A stretch of 64,000 bases of DNA from Bromus sterilis (taxonomy: Eukaryota; Streptophyta; Magnoliopsida; Poales; Poaceae). The position numbers and the translations under genes are program-made. The notes under the pieces were generated by a model. It saw only the letters and a list, made by a program, of their open reading frames with translations, did not search any database and was not told where the DNA came from. The stretch is from NCBI GenBank assembly GCA_950022295.1, contig OX465600.1, positions 295,227,782-295,291,781 of the forward strand, read 5' to 3'. This document shows positions 33,164 through 45,300 of this stretch, in pieces. How positions within the stretch are numbered: position 1 is the stretch's first letter; every line of letters starts with the position of its first letter.

Positions 33164-36006
33164 TTCTTCTTTTGCATTATGCCTAGCTTAAAGGCATAAA
33201 AGAAAGCGCTTTCGGGAGGCAGCCCGTACCGAATTTATGATTTCCTTTTTGTTTCTCTTCTGTTTTTAGTGGTATTGATGATTGTTACTACTGTAGCAAC
33301 ATCATTGTATCTTTATTTTTCAGCTTTGTGCCAAGTTATAGCCTCTTATGTTAAGGGAAGCAAAAGTTGTGACGTGCTGTCCAGAAAACAGAGTCTGTCC
33401 CTTGACAGAAAAATTCGAATCAAATCACCAGATCATCTTTTTGATCTGAATTTTTTTCACAGCATGCTATATACAATTGTTGAACTTTCGTATGTTCTGA
33501 GTTTTTTGATTTGAGTTGCAGAAGTGCCCCTAAAGAATTCTTTACTACCTGCTGTTCTGTTTTTCACAGATTCTGCCACGTTTTGTCTCTCCTTACTTTT
33601 GCAAACCTTAAGCTTGCTTTTTCTTTGCAAAAACTTTTTGTCACTCTTGAGAAACAGTAGCTCTTCAAGAATATATTTATATCCAGTGGGGAAAATTATT
33701 TTATTAAGGGTACTAACCTCTCTAATCAGCTTATGATGAGTTATGTATGAAGGGAGTTTTCAAGTGTGCGATGGAAGATGATGAAAGAAGATCCAGGAGT
33801 GTCAAGCGCTCAAGCTTGGGGATGCCCCCATGCATCCCCAACAAATATTCAAGGAGACTCAAGCGTCTAAGCTTGGGGATGCCCCCTTGCTTCCCCTTCT
33901 CCATCAACAACCATCAGTTCGTCCTTCGTCTCACTATATTTTTATTACTTCATGCGTTATGTGCTATTCTTGGAGCGTCTCGCTCTTAGGTGTTATTTTT
34001 AGTTTTCTTTAGTTTTGCTTGCTGGTCATAACAAGTTAGACCCCGTCTTACTTTGTGTGGGAGAGAAACACGCTCCACTTTCAAAATCTAGAACACATCA
34101 TAGGATTTTTCCTGCTTATCTTTTTGCTGTTGTGTGTTCTTTATCTTTTCATAGCTGCTGCCATGTTTAGTTTTAGTCTTAGTTTGTCTTTAGCAAGAGC
34201 CTTGGCTTTTGTTTAGTTTGTTGCTGTAAATCTTTTTAGTTTTCATGTTTATCTTGTTAAAGAGAGTTGGTTGTTGCACTGAGTTGTGTCTTGTCTTGAA
34301 AGTAGGTAATTGAGGTTGCTATTTAATTCTAGTAGTAACTTGCAATAGTTTTGAGGTATTGATGTGAGTAATGTTTGAACTTTTGGTGTCAAGAGCTCTA
34401 GCCTATTAGTGATAGGTGTCGTATTTTAGGCAATCCGTGTGTATTTTCAAAACCTACAAAACTAGTTGAGAACTCTAGCTACTAGATGGATCACTAATCT
34501 TTGGAGGGATCGAATATTAGAGTACACTCACGTACCATGAGTCGACGATGCGCAAGGATAACCAAACCCCCATACACTCCTCCTCGGGGTACTTGTCTCT
34601 TTGTGAACCTCCTTATTAGATTGAGAGTTACCAATAATAAGTGCATGAGTTCTTCGGACTAATGTAAGTATTGAAAGTTGACACTTCCACCTTCCCATAT
34701 TTTGCTAGCCTCTCCAGTGCCGTGCATTGCCTTCTTCTCACTCCGAGAGTTGGTGTCCACCTTCGCCGGTACATCCAAACCCTTGGCATGATACGCTCTG
34801 TCATCATAAACCTCCTTATATCTTTCCTCAAAACAGCCACCATACCTACCTATCAAGGCATTTCCATAGCCTTTCCAAGTTATATTGCCATGCAACATCC
34901 ACCTCTTCATGACTTGATCTTCATGTCATACATGTTCCTGCTACACTGGCAGCGACCTACATTGCATACATCATGATAGTTACATCTTCTTTATGATTTT
35001 GAGTACCTTGTGAAGTGTGAAAGATCTCCTTTACCTTCTTGTAAAATAGAGTGTTGCCCTTAAGTGAGGAAAAGATCCCAAAGTGGACACAATAAAAGAT
35101 CCCAAAGAGGACAAATGAGAGTTAAATAGAAAGAGCCATTGAGGCCACCAAAAAAATACAAAAAAATAGAAAATAAATAAATAAAAAGAGAGAAAGGGGC
35201 AACGCTACTATCCTTTTGAGAGATCCCCACTAGTACTTCCTTTATATCCTTGTACTCCATAGAGATGATCATTATGCATATAGCTATGTGGGGACCTTCA
35301 CACTATAGAACTTGGCTTGCATATTCCAAGGATGAACCTCCTCGAATGAGCTCTAGGTCTTCATGAGCGAGCAAGTTAGATGCACCCCCACTAGTTCCAT
35401 TGGAGAGCTTCTTAGCTCGTATGTGCATCCGTTGCATGGCAATCCCTACTCCTCACATCATATCTATCATTTGGCATCTCTTGCCTATGATTGTCCTCAT
35501 TGATGTGAGCCTTTCTCTCCCTTTTTGTCTTCCTCCTCCGTACTCCTCTCTTTGCCATCCTAAGTGTCAAATCTCGTGCTTACGCTCATCCATTGCATGA
35601 GTGCTCAAAATAATGAAAAAGGAGCGGATCAAATTGACTTGTACCTGGCTAGTGGTCTGGGGACGAGTCGAGATAAGATTCCAGAAAAGGACCAAGTGTG
35701 AAACTTTAGCAGATTGAGTTCTCAACAAATAAATGTTTTTCTCGTAATCCCTATCCCCCTTCTTGCACGCAAACACCCTTTGGAAAAATTCGAGTCACGT
35801 ATAGCGAGAGCTCTTGCACCTAATGTTCTTTTGTTACTTGTTTCAATGCTAATATAGACTCTTGCTTGTTATGACTTGAATTGAATCTCTAACCTTGATT
35901 GCTTTACTTTTCAAAGTTCTTATATGGTTGCTAGCATGTCACCACAGAAATTATTCCATTATCATTTACCTACTCGAGGACGAGCAGGAATTAAGCTTGG
36001 GGATGT
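33164..36006 (+). other. 3' noncoding region and polypurine tract of element H
   Basis: Holds the hairpin CGGG-AGGCAG-CCCG (33213-33226), a hairpin with AAGCTTGGGGATGC (33815-33842) and a second copy of that motif near 33870. About 2 kb of conserved noncoding sequence shared with E and F follows, ending in AATTAAGCTTGGGGATGT before the 3' LTR. Confidence 0.72.
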
Positions 36007-37646
36007 TGATACGTCCAAAACGTTTCTATAATTTCTGCTCGTTCCATGCATGTTTTGTGTGATATTGATATGATCTAGATACACTTTCATACACTTTTGA
36101 TCATATTTGGACTAACCTATTAACTCAGTGCACCACAGTGCCAGTTCCTGTTTTCTGCTGTTTTTCTATTTCACTTTTCCCCCATATAAAAAGTGCTCCA
36201 AAAATTCGGGAAAAATCAGATAAAAAATCAGCATGAAGGAACCTTCCGGAAGAACCTGAGTGGGGCCAGAGGGCCACCACCAGGGGCCCAGGCGCCCTGG
36301 TGGCGCGCCCCAGGGGCTGGCCGCCCCAGGGGGCGCCTGGACCCCTAGTGGCCCCCATGGCTGCCCCCTTCGCCTATATATTCTCCGTGACAAGAAACCC
36401 TCGAGGACAGAAACCTTTTTCGCGATCTCTCCTCTGTTCCGCCGCCGCCGCGCTTCCGAGATCGGGAGCACCAGAAGACCTCTTCCCGGCACCCTGCCGG
36501 AGGGAGGTCCGATCTCCGGGAGTCTCCTCTCCACCATGGATGCTTCTCGGATGTCTTGTGAGTAGTTTCCTTTGGACCATGGGTCCGTGATCAGTAGCTA
36601 TGTGATGTTCTCCTCCCCTCTTTGTTCCTCATGGTTTAGACCTCGTGAGGTGCCCTACATGATCGAGGCACTTTTGTAATCTTTCTGCTGTTGCTATGCT
36701 GAGTTTGATGGGATCTGATGGATTATGAGATTATTTTCAGATTGTGATTGAGTAATATATTTGGTTCTTGTCTCTTATATTTTTGTTCCTAAGTAATTCT
36801 TGCATGTTCTCCGTTGCTGTTTATTGCTTTGGCCAAGTAGTAGGTAGTAACTCCAAGAGGGAACGTTATGCTCGATTGTGGGTTCATGCCCCTTGATGAC
36901 TAGCTTGAGTGACAGAAACATGAGTCTAGGGGATGTGCTTTTTCCACAAGGGGAAAAACAACGGTGCTTGTAACCGCGGTTACAAGGATTGTTTACTTTA
37001 CGCAAAGTGCTTTTTAATGCAGTTGTCTGTTGCTTTGGGTTTACACTTTGGGTGGGGCTCGCAACTTAATACCAGCGAGATGTTCTGGATAGATATCTCA
37101 AGGTGGATGATTAGTAGTAGATGCAGTTGGATTTCGGTCTACTTATTTTGGCGTACTGTCCGTGCTTTTGAGCATCTTCCTTTCTTTTGTAGCATAGTTA
37201 GCATTGCGGTGCGTTTATAATCCTGTCAATTGCCCTTCTGTAATTTGTTCACCTCGCATAGCAGTTTTATCATCTTTTGGGAGAGAGACATCACTAGTGA
37301 ACATCACGTATCCCGGTCCATATCCTCATTACTGTTTACACGCTCATTTACTTTTCTGCTTTTACTTTCAGTTGCTATCATTATCTCTTGTGTTTGATCC
37401 TTTGTGAACAACAAGACCGGAGAGATTGACAACCTCTCTGAACTTCGTTGGGAACAAAGTTATTTGTGTCTGTGTGCAGGTCCGCGTCAGTTGCGTCGCT
37501 GACACCTACTTATCATCTCTGGAGTCCTACTGGAGACAAACCTTGGTATCTTTACTGAGGGAAATTTGCTGTTGTGCTACATCACGCCTTCCACTTGGGG
37601 TTTACCAACGAAGGGCGAGAAATCACTATCATCACCTCGCACATCA
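36007..37646 (+). repeat. 3' LTR of element H
   Basis: Partner of 29320-30962. The first 135 bp differ at four positions by eye. TATA stretch CTATATATT near 36374. Confidence 0.93.
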
Positions 37647-37651
37647 CTATA

Positions 37652-38391
37652 GCAAGTTCATCTCTGTAAGCGTCATCCATAGTGACATCACGACCATAAG
37701 CATAGAAGGCATCAACTTCATCAAAAAGGGATATTTCAAAAGAATCCATGGGATCATAACACTCATATAAGGTAGGAGTCACAGATTTACTCTCATTAGA
37801 AGGTAGACGTGGATGGCTCCATTCTTCCTCCTCTTGGTCGTCACTCTCCTCCTCTTTTTCATCCAAAGAGCTTTCAGGTTCAGCAATTTCTTCTTCCATA
37901 GAGTCGTGCAAATCATTAGTCTCTTCCTTTGGGGGAGAGATTCTCTCAAGATGATCAGTAATATAATAATTTGCATCGTAATTTTCCAGACAATAGTTAA
38001 GTATAGCAAGACTCTCAGATTTGTAAGGGGCATCATCAATATTTTTAATAAGAGAAGTAATTTCATAGGCACCCTTATAAGCAACAAATTCTTCTATTTC
38101 CTCTGCATCATAAAAATCATAGTTTCTCTTAGCATAAGAAGCTAAGGTTTCATCATCATTGTACTCACATTGGAAAGCAAGGTGTTTGTGCCTTATAAAG
38201 CAACAAGATTCATCCTAGCAGAAAGATATATTATATATTGAGCACAAGTTTCTAGCATACACATACAACTGATGTATTTGTTTCCATAAGTGTATCCCCT
38301 TTTGAGAAAAGTGGTGTTCCTCGTACCACTTTTGTTGATCCTCAGTGAATCCTCCATGCCAATAAGTTCTAGTTTCAAAGAAGTCAGACAT
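37652..38391 (-). pseudogene. N-terminal part of the element F unknown ORF
   Basis: The minus-strand frame starts with ATG at 38391 (SDFFETRTYWHGGF, then QKWYEEHHFSQKGIHLWKQI) and is stopped by TAG at 38215-38217. It continues in the same frame with DESCCFIRHKHLAFQCEYND, FYDAEEIEEFVAYKGAYEI, an acidic stretch (EEEIAEPESSLDEKEEES) and CYDPMDSFE, to the H insertion site at DELAI. I recognise no catalytic or nucleic-acid-binding motif. The place just after the primer site is where gag would be, but no gag motif is present. Confidence 0.6.
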
Positions 38392-38535
38392 TGATTGGCA
38401 AGTAAGGAACTAGACATACTATTTTTTTGGATTTTTGATATAAGACACAAAGATAAAAGCTAAAGGGTAAACTAACAAGACTAAAAAGCACATATAAAAG
38501 ATAGTGTGCAACTCCCCTATCTTGTAGACTTGAGT

Positions 38536-38614
38536 CCCCGGCAACGGCGCCAGAAATTTGGCGGTTGACGGGACCAGTCATTTGTAGCTCCTTGAATCCC
38601 CGGCAACGGCGCCA
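38536..38614 (-). other. Duplicated primer binding site of element F
   Basis: Two identical copies of the tRNA-Asp complement (plus strand CCCCGGCAACGGCGCCA) lie at 38536-38552 and 38598-38614, 62 bp apart, with similar flanks (TTGTAG before, GAAATTTG after). The second is the normal site, 10 bp from the 5' LTR. Confidence 0.9.
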
Positions 38615-38624
38615 GAAATTTGCT

Positions 38625-40240
38625 TGATGGCTTCTCGCCCCTCGTTGGTTACCCCAAGTGGAAGGTTTCCCTCGGTGAAGATACCAAGGTTATCGAACCA
38701 GTAGGACTCAAGAGATACAAGTAGGTGGCAACGTCGCAAAAAATAGCTTCCTGACTAGGGTGTTGTCGTGGAACTGCACACAGCAACAAATAACTTTGCT
38801 CCCAACGAGTACAGAGGAGTTGTCAATTCCTCCGGCCTTGTCGTTTACAAAGGATCAACGCAAGAGATAAAAGGTGCAAAGGAAAGTAAAAGCTGACAGT
38901 AAATTGAGGGTGCGAACAATAATATGAAGATGGACCAGGGTCCCGTGATTTTCACTAGTGATGTCTCTCTCCCAAAAGACGATAAAAGTGCTTGCGAGGT
39001 AAACAAATCACCGTTGGGCAATTGAAAGGATTATGAAGGCACCGCAATGCTAACTATGCTGCAAAGAAAGGAAGGGCTCAAAAGCAATGGGCAGTACGCC
39101 AAGGTAAGTAGACCGAAATCCATCTGCATCTACTACGAATCATCCACCTTGAGATATCTATCCAGAACATCTCGCTGGTATTAAGTTGCGAATCCCACTC
39201 AAAGTGTAAACTCAAAGCAACAGACAACTGCATTAAAAGAACTTTGCGTAAAGTAAACAATCCTTGCACCCGCAGGTACAAGCACCGTTGTTTTATCCCT
39301 GGTGACAATAGCACATCCCCTAGTCTCATGTTTCTGTCACTCAAGCTAGACATCAAGGGGCTGAACCCACAGTCGAGCATAATGCTCTCTCTTGGAGTTG
39401 CAAATAAAATACTTGGTGAAAGAAAATAACGCAACGGAGAACATGCAAGAATTTACTCAAGAACAAAATATAAAAGAGAAGAACCAAATATATTACTCAT
39501 CACAATCTGAACATAGTCTCATAATCCATCATATCCCAACAAACTCAGCAAAGCAACAACAGAAATTACATAGATGCCTCGATCATGTGAGGCAGCTCAC
39601 GAGGACTCGAAAGTGGAAGCACAAAAGGGGGAGAGATAGATCACATAGCTACTGGTCACGGACCCATGGTCCAAGGGAAACTACTCACGGTACATACGGG
39701 AGGCGTCCATGGATATGGAGGGTCTCCCAGAGGGGGTAGCTTCTCCCGGAAGGGTGCCAGAGTAGCTTCTCCAGGCAGCCCCGATCTAGAAATGGCGGCG
39801 GCGGCGGAACAGAGGCGAGATCGCGAAAGAGGAGCCCGTATTAGGGGTTTCGACCCCGAGGGGTAAATATAGGCGAAGGGGGCGTCGAGGGGACCCACAA
39901 GGCAGTCAGGAGGGTCCCTGGTGCGGCCCATGGTGGGGCCGCGCCACCTGCCCTCCTGGATGCCTGGTGGTGGCCCCCCTTCCCTCTCTTGCTGATTCCG
40001 GAAGCTTCTGTTGCGCTGATTTTTTATATATTTTTCCCAGAATTTCTGGAGCACTTTTAATGGCCGGAAAACCTGAAATACAAAAACAGCAGAAAACAGA
40101 AACTGGCAACTGGGTGCACTGAGTTAATAGGTTAGTCCAAATAGGTTCAAAAGTGTATGAAAGTTCAAGAAAAACATGGCAAAGTCACACAAAACATTCA
40201 TGGAGCAAGCAGAAATTATAGATACGTTTGGGACGTATCA
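38625..40240 (-). repeat. 5' LTR of element F
   Basis: Partner of 24734-26374, about 25 bp shorter. The sequence beyond it begins with the ACTTG duplication and returns to element E. Confidence 0.93.
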
Positions 40241-40245
40241 ACTTG

Positions 40246-40772
40246 CTACTATTGAAAAGAGATTGGATGCTCTAGACTTGAAAAGAGTAGAGAAACCCCA
40301 GCCAAACAAGAAAGATGTTTATGGGATAGATGGTGACTGGGAACCCTTTGTTAGAATTAGCATCTCTAACCAAGACTTCCTCGTTTTCTGTGACATTGGA
40401 TCCATGGTTTCTACTATGCCAAAAGTTGTTTATGATTCTTTAAAATTAAACATGGACAAATTATCATCATATCATGAACATGCTAATGGAGATATTTCTG
40501 AGATCCTAGGAAGGATAAAAGATGTACCAATGACATTCCTTAAGGGGATTGCAATGGTTGATTTCTTCGTCATGAAGCCAAACCAAGGAAATATAGTGCT
40601 TGGGAGGGACTTCCTCCGGGTCGTAAAAGGCTTTATTGATTTAGGTAAGGGACAAATACGCCTACGCGGGAAAGAAAAAGGTATATACCCCTTTCCTAAA
40701 AGAAACAAGGATGAACTTGTTGAGGAACCATTTGAATCGATTTACAACTCCGATTATTATGATGATCTTTGA
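40246..40772 (+). CDS. Retropepsin-like protease of element E, fused to short gag
   Basis: The frame continues from the gag part (ATIEKRLDALDLKR) into a protease with LVFCDIGSMVSTMP (D-I-G-S) and GNIVLGRDFLRVVKG as the second motif. It ends YNSDYYDDL at 40772. With 24427-24733 this gives one frame of about 278 codons with no internal stop. A gag-protease protein of this size is far shorter than usual. Confidence 0.8.
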
Positions 40773-43705
40773 TTCCTCCTATTTTCATTAAGCCTAGCTA
40801 ATGGCTTTAAAGAAGCGCTTTCGGGAGGCAGCCCGCAACGAATTTAGGATTTTATTTTTGTTTTTCTTCTGTTTTTAGTGGTCTTCATGATTGTTACTAC
40901 TGTAGAAACATCATTGTATATTGACTTTTCAAGCTTTGTGCCATTTATAGCCTCATATGACAAGGGAAGGGAAAGTTGTGACATGCTGTCCAGAAAACAG
41001 ATTCTGTCCTCGTGACTAGAAAAATCATGGAAAAATCCCAGTTCATATTTTTGAGCTGAATTTTTTACACAGCGTGCTCTATACAATTACGGAACTTTCG
41101 TATGTTCTGATTTTTTTTATTTGAGTTGCTGAAGTATCCCTAAAAAATTCTTTTCTACCTGGTGGTCTGTTTTTCACAGATTCTGTCCTGTTTTGCCTTC
41201 CCTTCGATTTGGAAACCTTAAGCTTGCTTTTTCTTTGCAAAAACCTTTTCGCATTCTTGATAAACAGTATCTCTTCAAGAATATCTTTATTTCCAGTAGA
41301 GAAGAAATTATTTTATTATAGGTACTAACCTCACTAATCAGATTATGATGAGTTATGTATGAAGGGAGTTTTCAAGTGTGCGAGGGAAGATGATGAAAGA
41401 AGATTCAGGAGTGTCAAGCGCTCAAGCTTGGGGATGCCCCCATGCATCCCCAAGAAATATTCAAGGATACTCAAGCGTCTAAGCTTGGGGATGCCCCCGT
41501 GCATCCCCTTCTCCATCAACAATTATCAGTTCGTCTCTCGTCTCACTATATTTTTATCGCTTCATGCGTTATGTGCTATGCTTGGAGCGTCTCGCTCTTA
41601 GGTTTTATTTTTAGTTTTATTTAGCTTTGCTTGCTGTTCATAACAAGTTAGAACCCAGATTTCTTTGTGTGGGAGAGAAAAACGCTCCACTTCCAAAATC
41701 TAGAACACAACATAGGACCTTTTCATGCTTATCTTTGCCGTGTGTGTTCTTTATCTTTTCATAGCTGCTGTCATGTTTAGCTCCTAGTTTTCATGCTTAT
41801 ATTTTCAAAGAGCTTTTGTTTAGTTTGTTGCTAGAACTCTCTTGAGTTTTCATGTTTATCTTGTTTAGAGAGTTTGCCTATTGCACTGACTTTTGTGTCT
41901 TGACTTGAAGTAGGTAATTGAGGTTGCTATTCTTTTGTAGTAGTAACTTGCAATAGTTTTGAGGTATTGTTTTGAGTAATTTTTGGACTTTTGGTGTCAA
42001 GAGCTTTAGCCTATTAGTGATAGATGTCGTATTTTGGGCAATCCATGTTTATTTTCAAAGCTTACAAAATTAGTTGAGAACTTTAGCTACTAGATGGATC
42101 ACTACTCTTCTGAGGGGTCGAATATTAGAGTACACTCACGTACCATGAGTCAAGGATGCGCAAGGATAACCAAACCCCCATACACTCCTACTCGGGGTAC
42201 TTTTCTCTTTGTGAACCTCCTTATTAGATTGAGAGTTACCGATAATAAGTGCATGAGTTCTTCGGACTAATGTGAGTATTCGAAAGTTGACACTTCCACC
42301 TTCCGATATTTTGCTAGCCTCTCCTGTGCCGTGCATTGATTTCTTCTCACTCCGAGAGTTAGCGTCCACCTTCTTCGGTACATCCAAACCCTTGGCACGA
42401 TATGCTCTGTCATCATAAACCTCCTTATATCCATCCTCAAAACAGCCACCATACCTACCTATCAAGGCATTTCCATAGCCTTTCCGAGATATATTGCCAT
42501 GCAACATCCATCTTCTCATGACTTGATCTTCATGTCATACATGCTACTTGCTTGATCGATGAGCCGCATGCTAGTTGGGCCTTGCCCTAATCATTTCTAC
42601 ATGACGCGCTCGTATCATTGCATATCCTGCTACACTGGCAGAGGCATACATTTGCATACATCATGATAGTTACATCTTCTTTATGATTTGATTACTTTGT
42701 AAAGTGTGAAAGATCTTCTATACTTCTTGTAATATATAGAGTGTTGCCCCTAAAGTGAGGAAAAGATCCCAAAGTGGACAAATTAAAAGATCCCAAAGAA
42801 GGCAAATGAGAGAAATAGAAAGAGCCATTGAGGCCACCAAAAAAATACAAAAAAATAGAAAAAATAGAAAAAGAAATAAAACGAGAGAAGGGGCACACTA
42901 CTATTCCTTTTGAGAGATCCACACTCGTACTCCCTCTTATATCTTGTACTCCATAGAGATTATCATTCATGCATATAGCTATGTGGGGACCTTCACACTA
43001 TAGAACTTGGCTTGTATATTCCAATGATGAGCCTCCTCAAATGAGCTCTAGGTCTAATTGAGCAAGCAATTTGGATGCACCGCCACTAGTTCCATTGGAG
43101 AGCTCACCTTAGCTCATATGTGCATCCGTTGCATGGCAATCCCTACTCCTCACATCATATCTATCATTTGGCTTTCTCTCGCCGATGTTTGTCCTCTTTG
43201 ATGTGAGCCCTTCACACCTTTTTGTCTTCCTCCTCCACCATATTCTCTCTTTGCCATCCAAGTGTCAACTTTCTTCCTTACGCTCATCCATTGCATGAGT
43301 GCTCAAAATTTCGAAAAGGAGTGGATCATTTTGACTTGTACCTGGCTAGTGGTCTGGGGATGAGTCAAGATAAGATTCCAAAGAAGACCAAGTGTTAAAC
43401 TTTAGTAGATTGAGTTCTCAACACAAAAATACTTTTTCTCGTATATCCCTATCCCCTTTCTTGCACGCAAACACCATTTGGAGACATTCGAGTCACGGCC
43501 AGCGAGAGCTCTTGCACCTTTATGTTGTTGTGTTGCTTATTTCAATGCTAGATAGAGACTCTTGCCTGTTATGACTTGAATTGAATTATATGACTTGATT
43601 GCTTTACTTAAAAGTTCTTATATGGTTGTTAGCATGTCACCACAGAAATTATGCTTGTTATCATTTACCTACTCGACGACGAGCAGGAATTAAGCTTGGG
43701 GATGT
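40773..43705 (+). other. 3' noncoding region and polypurine tract of element E
   Basis: Holds the hairpin CGGG-AGGCAG-CCCG (40822-40835), a perfect 11-bp-stem hairpin CTTGGGGATGC/GCATCCCCAAG (41427-41454) and a second hairpin (41487-41508). The rest is sequence conserved with H and F. The polypurine tract is at about 43691-43705. Confidence 0.72.
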
Positions 43706-45039
43706 TGATACATCCAAAACGTATCTATAATTTCTGCTTGCTCCATGCCTCTTTTGTGTGATATTGCTATGATATTGATGAACTTCCATACACTTTTGAT
43801 AATATTTGGACTAACCTATTAACTCAGTGCACCCCAGTGCCAGTTCCTGTTTTCTGCTGTTTTTCTATTTCAGGTTTCCCCCATATTAAAAGTGCTCCAA
43901 AAATTCGGGAAAATCCAATAAAAAATCAGCGATCAGGAAGCTTCGGGAATCACCGAGGGGGGGGGGCAGAGGGGACCCCCCAGGGCCCTAGGCACCCTCC
44001 CGGCGCGCCCCAGGGTGGGGCTGCGCCAGGGGGACGCCTAGACCCCTGGTGCCCCCCCTGGCTGCCCCCCTTCGCCTATTTATTCCCCGTGACAGAAAAA
44101 ACCCGAGAGGGGAACCCTTTTTCGCGATCTCTCCTCTGGTCCGCCGCCGCTGCGCTTCCAAGATCGGGAGCACCAGAAGACCTCTTCCCGGCACCCTGTC
44201 GGAGGGAGGAATCACCTCCGGGAGCTTCTCCACCACCATGGATGCTTCCCGGATGAACCGTGAGTACTCCACCTTGGACCATGGGTCTATGATCAGTAGC
44301 TATGTGATGTTCTCCTCCCCTTTTTGTTTTTCATGGATTAGACCTCCTGAGATGCCCTACATGATCGAGGCACTTACGTAATATTTCTGCTGTAGCTATG
44401 CTGAGTTTGCTGGGATCCGATGGATTATGAGATTATGTTCAGATTGTGTTTGAGTTATATATTTGATTATCCTCTTTTATATTCATGTTCTTGATTAATT
44501 CTTGCATGTTCACCGTTGTTGTTTGCTTTGGACAAGTAGTAGGTAGTGCCTCCAAGAGGAAGCGTTATGCATGATTGTGGGTTCATGCCCCCCGATGACT
44601 AGCTTGAGTGACAGAAACATGAGTCTAGGGGATGTGCTGTTGCCACAAGGGGGAAAACAACAGTGCATGTACTTGCGGGTACAAGGATTGTTTACTTTAC
44701 GCAAATTTCTTTAATGCAGTTGTCTGTTGCTTTGAGTTTACACTTTGGGTGGGATTCACAACTTAATACCAGTGAGATGTTCTGGATAGATATCTCAAGG
44801 TGGATAATTAGTAGGTAGATGCAGATGGATTTCGGTCTACTTGTCTTGGCGTACCGCCCATGCTTTTGAGCCTCTGCCTTTCTCTATAGCATAATTAGCA
44901 TTGGTTTGCGCACATAATCCTGTCAATTGCCCAACTGTAATTTGTTTACCTCGCATGGCTATTTTATCGTCTTTTGGGAGAGAGACATCACTAGTGAACA
45001 TCATAGGACCCTGGTCCATATTTCCAATACTGTTTACAC
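43706..45039 (+). repeat. 3' LTR of element E, truncated
   Basis: Matches 22651 onward from TGATACATCC to CTGTTTACAC at 45039. The last ~250 bp of the LTR are missing. Confidence 0.9.
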
Positions 45040-45300
45040 ACCAAGTTTTCAAATTGATGACAGCTTCAACATCAAGTTTCTCACCAGATTGTGCATTTGC
45101 AAAGGAAGTATGTGCAGACCATGTCCAATTGAGCTCAAATTTTACAAAACTGTAGTCCTTCCAACCACAGGCCAATGTGACAACATAGCCCCCTCCACCT
45201 CTTCACCATTTGACCACAACTTGCTCTCCAAGTTTGTTGTATCCAACAGTTTCTTGAGGTAGAGATCACACCAGGGCTCCTTTAGTCAAACTCTTTTCAC
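45040..45300. other. Unassigned segment after the truncated LTR
   Basis: It does not match the rest of the window. The minus strand has an open stretch with VTLACGWKDYSFVKFELNWT and SAHTSFANAQSGEKLDVEAV, which looks protein-like but which I do not recognise. It is broken upstream by stops. It may be a captured gene fragment or part of an unfamiliar element. Confidence 0.3.

Larger units (their letters stand above)
29320..37646 (+). mobile_element. LTR retrotransposon H (gypsy-type, gag and protease only), inserted in F
   Basis: LTRs 29320-30962 and 36007-37646, with perfect target duplication CTATA (29315-29319 and 37647-37651). The internal region holds a tRNA-Asp-type primer site, gag with three frameshifts, protease, a long 3' region and a polypurine tract. 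No RT or integrase is found. It is the innermost element of the E-F-H nest, so the youngest of the three. Confidence 0.95.
24734..40240 (-). mobile_element. LTR retrotransposon F (no gag/pol found), inserted in E, host of H
   Basis: The 3' LTR is 24734-26374 and the 5' LTR 38625-40240. The internal region is 26375-29319 plus 37652-38624, about 3.9 kb without H. A perfect 5-bp duplication, ACTTG, flanks the element (24729-24733 and 40241-40245). It has a duplicated tRNA-Asp primer site and a polypurine tract at 26375-26393. Its one ORF has no gag, protease, RT or integrase likeness that I can see. It should have depended fully on other elements. Confidence 0.93.
22651..45039 (+). mobile_element. 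LTR retrotransposon E (gypsy-type, lacks RT/integrase), inserted in D, host of F
   Basis: The 5' LTR 22651-24245, a perfect tRNA-Asp primer site, a short gag-protease frame split by F, a long 3' noncoding region, a polypurine tract and a 3' LTR (43706-45039) are all in order. The 3' LTR stops about 250 bp early, and unrelated sequence follows. The left flank is GATGT; the right duplication is lost with the truncation. No RT or integrase is found. Confidence 0.88.
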
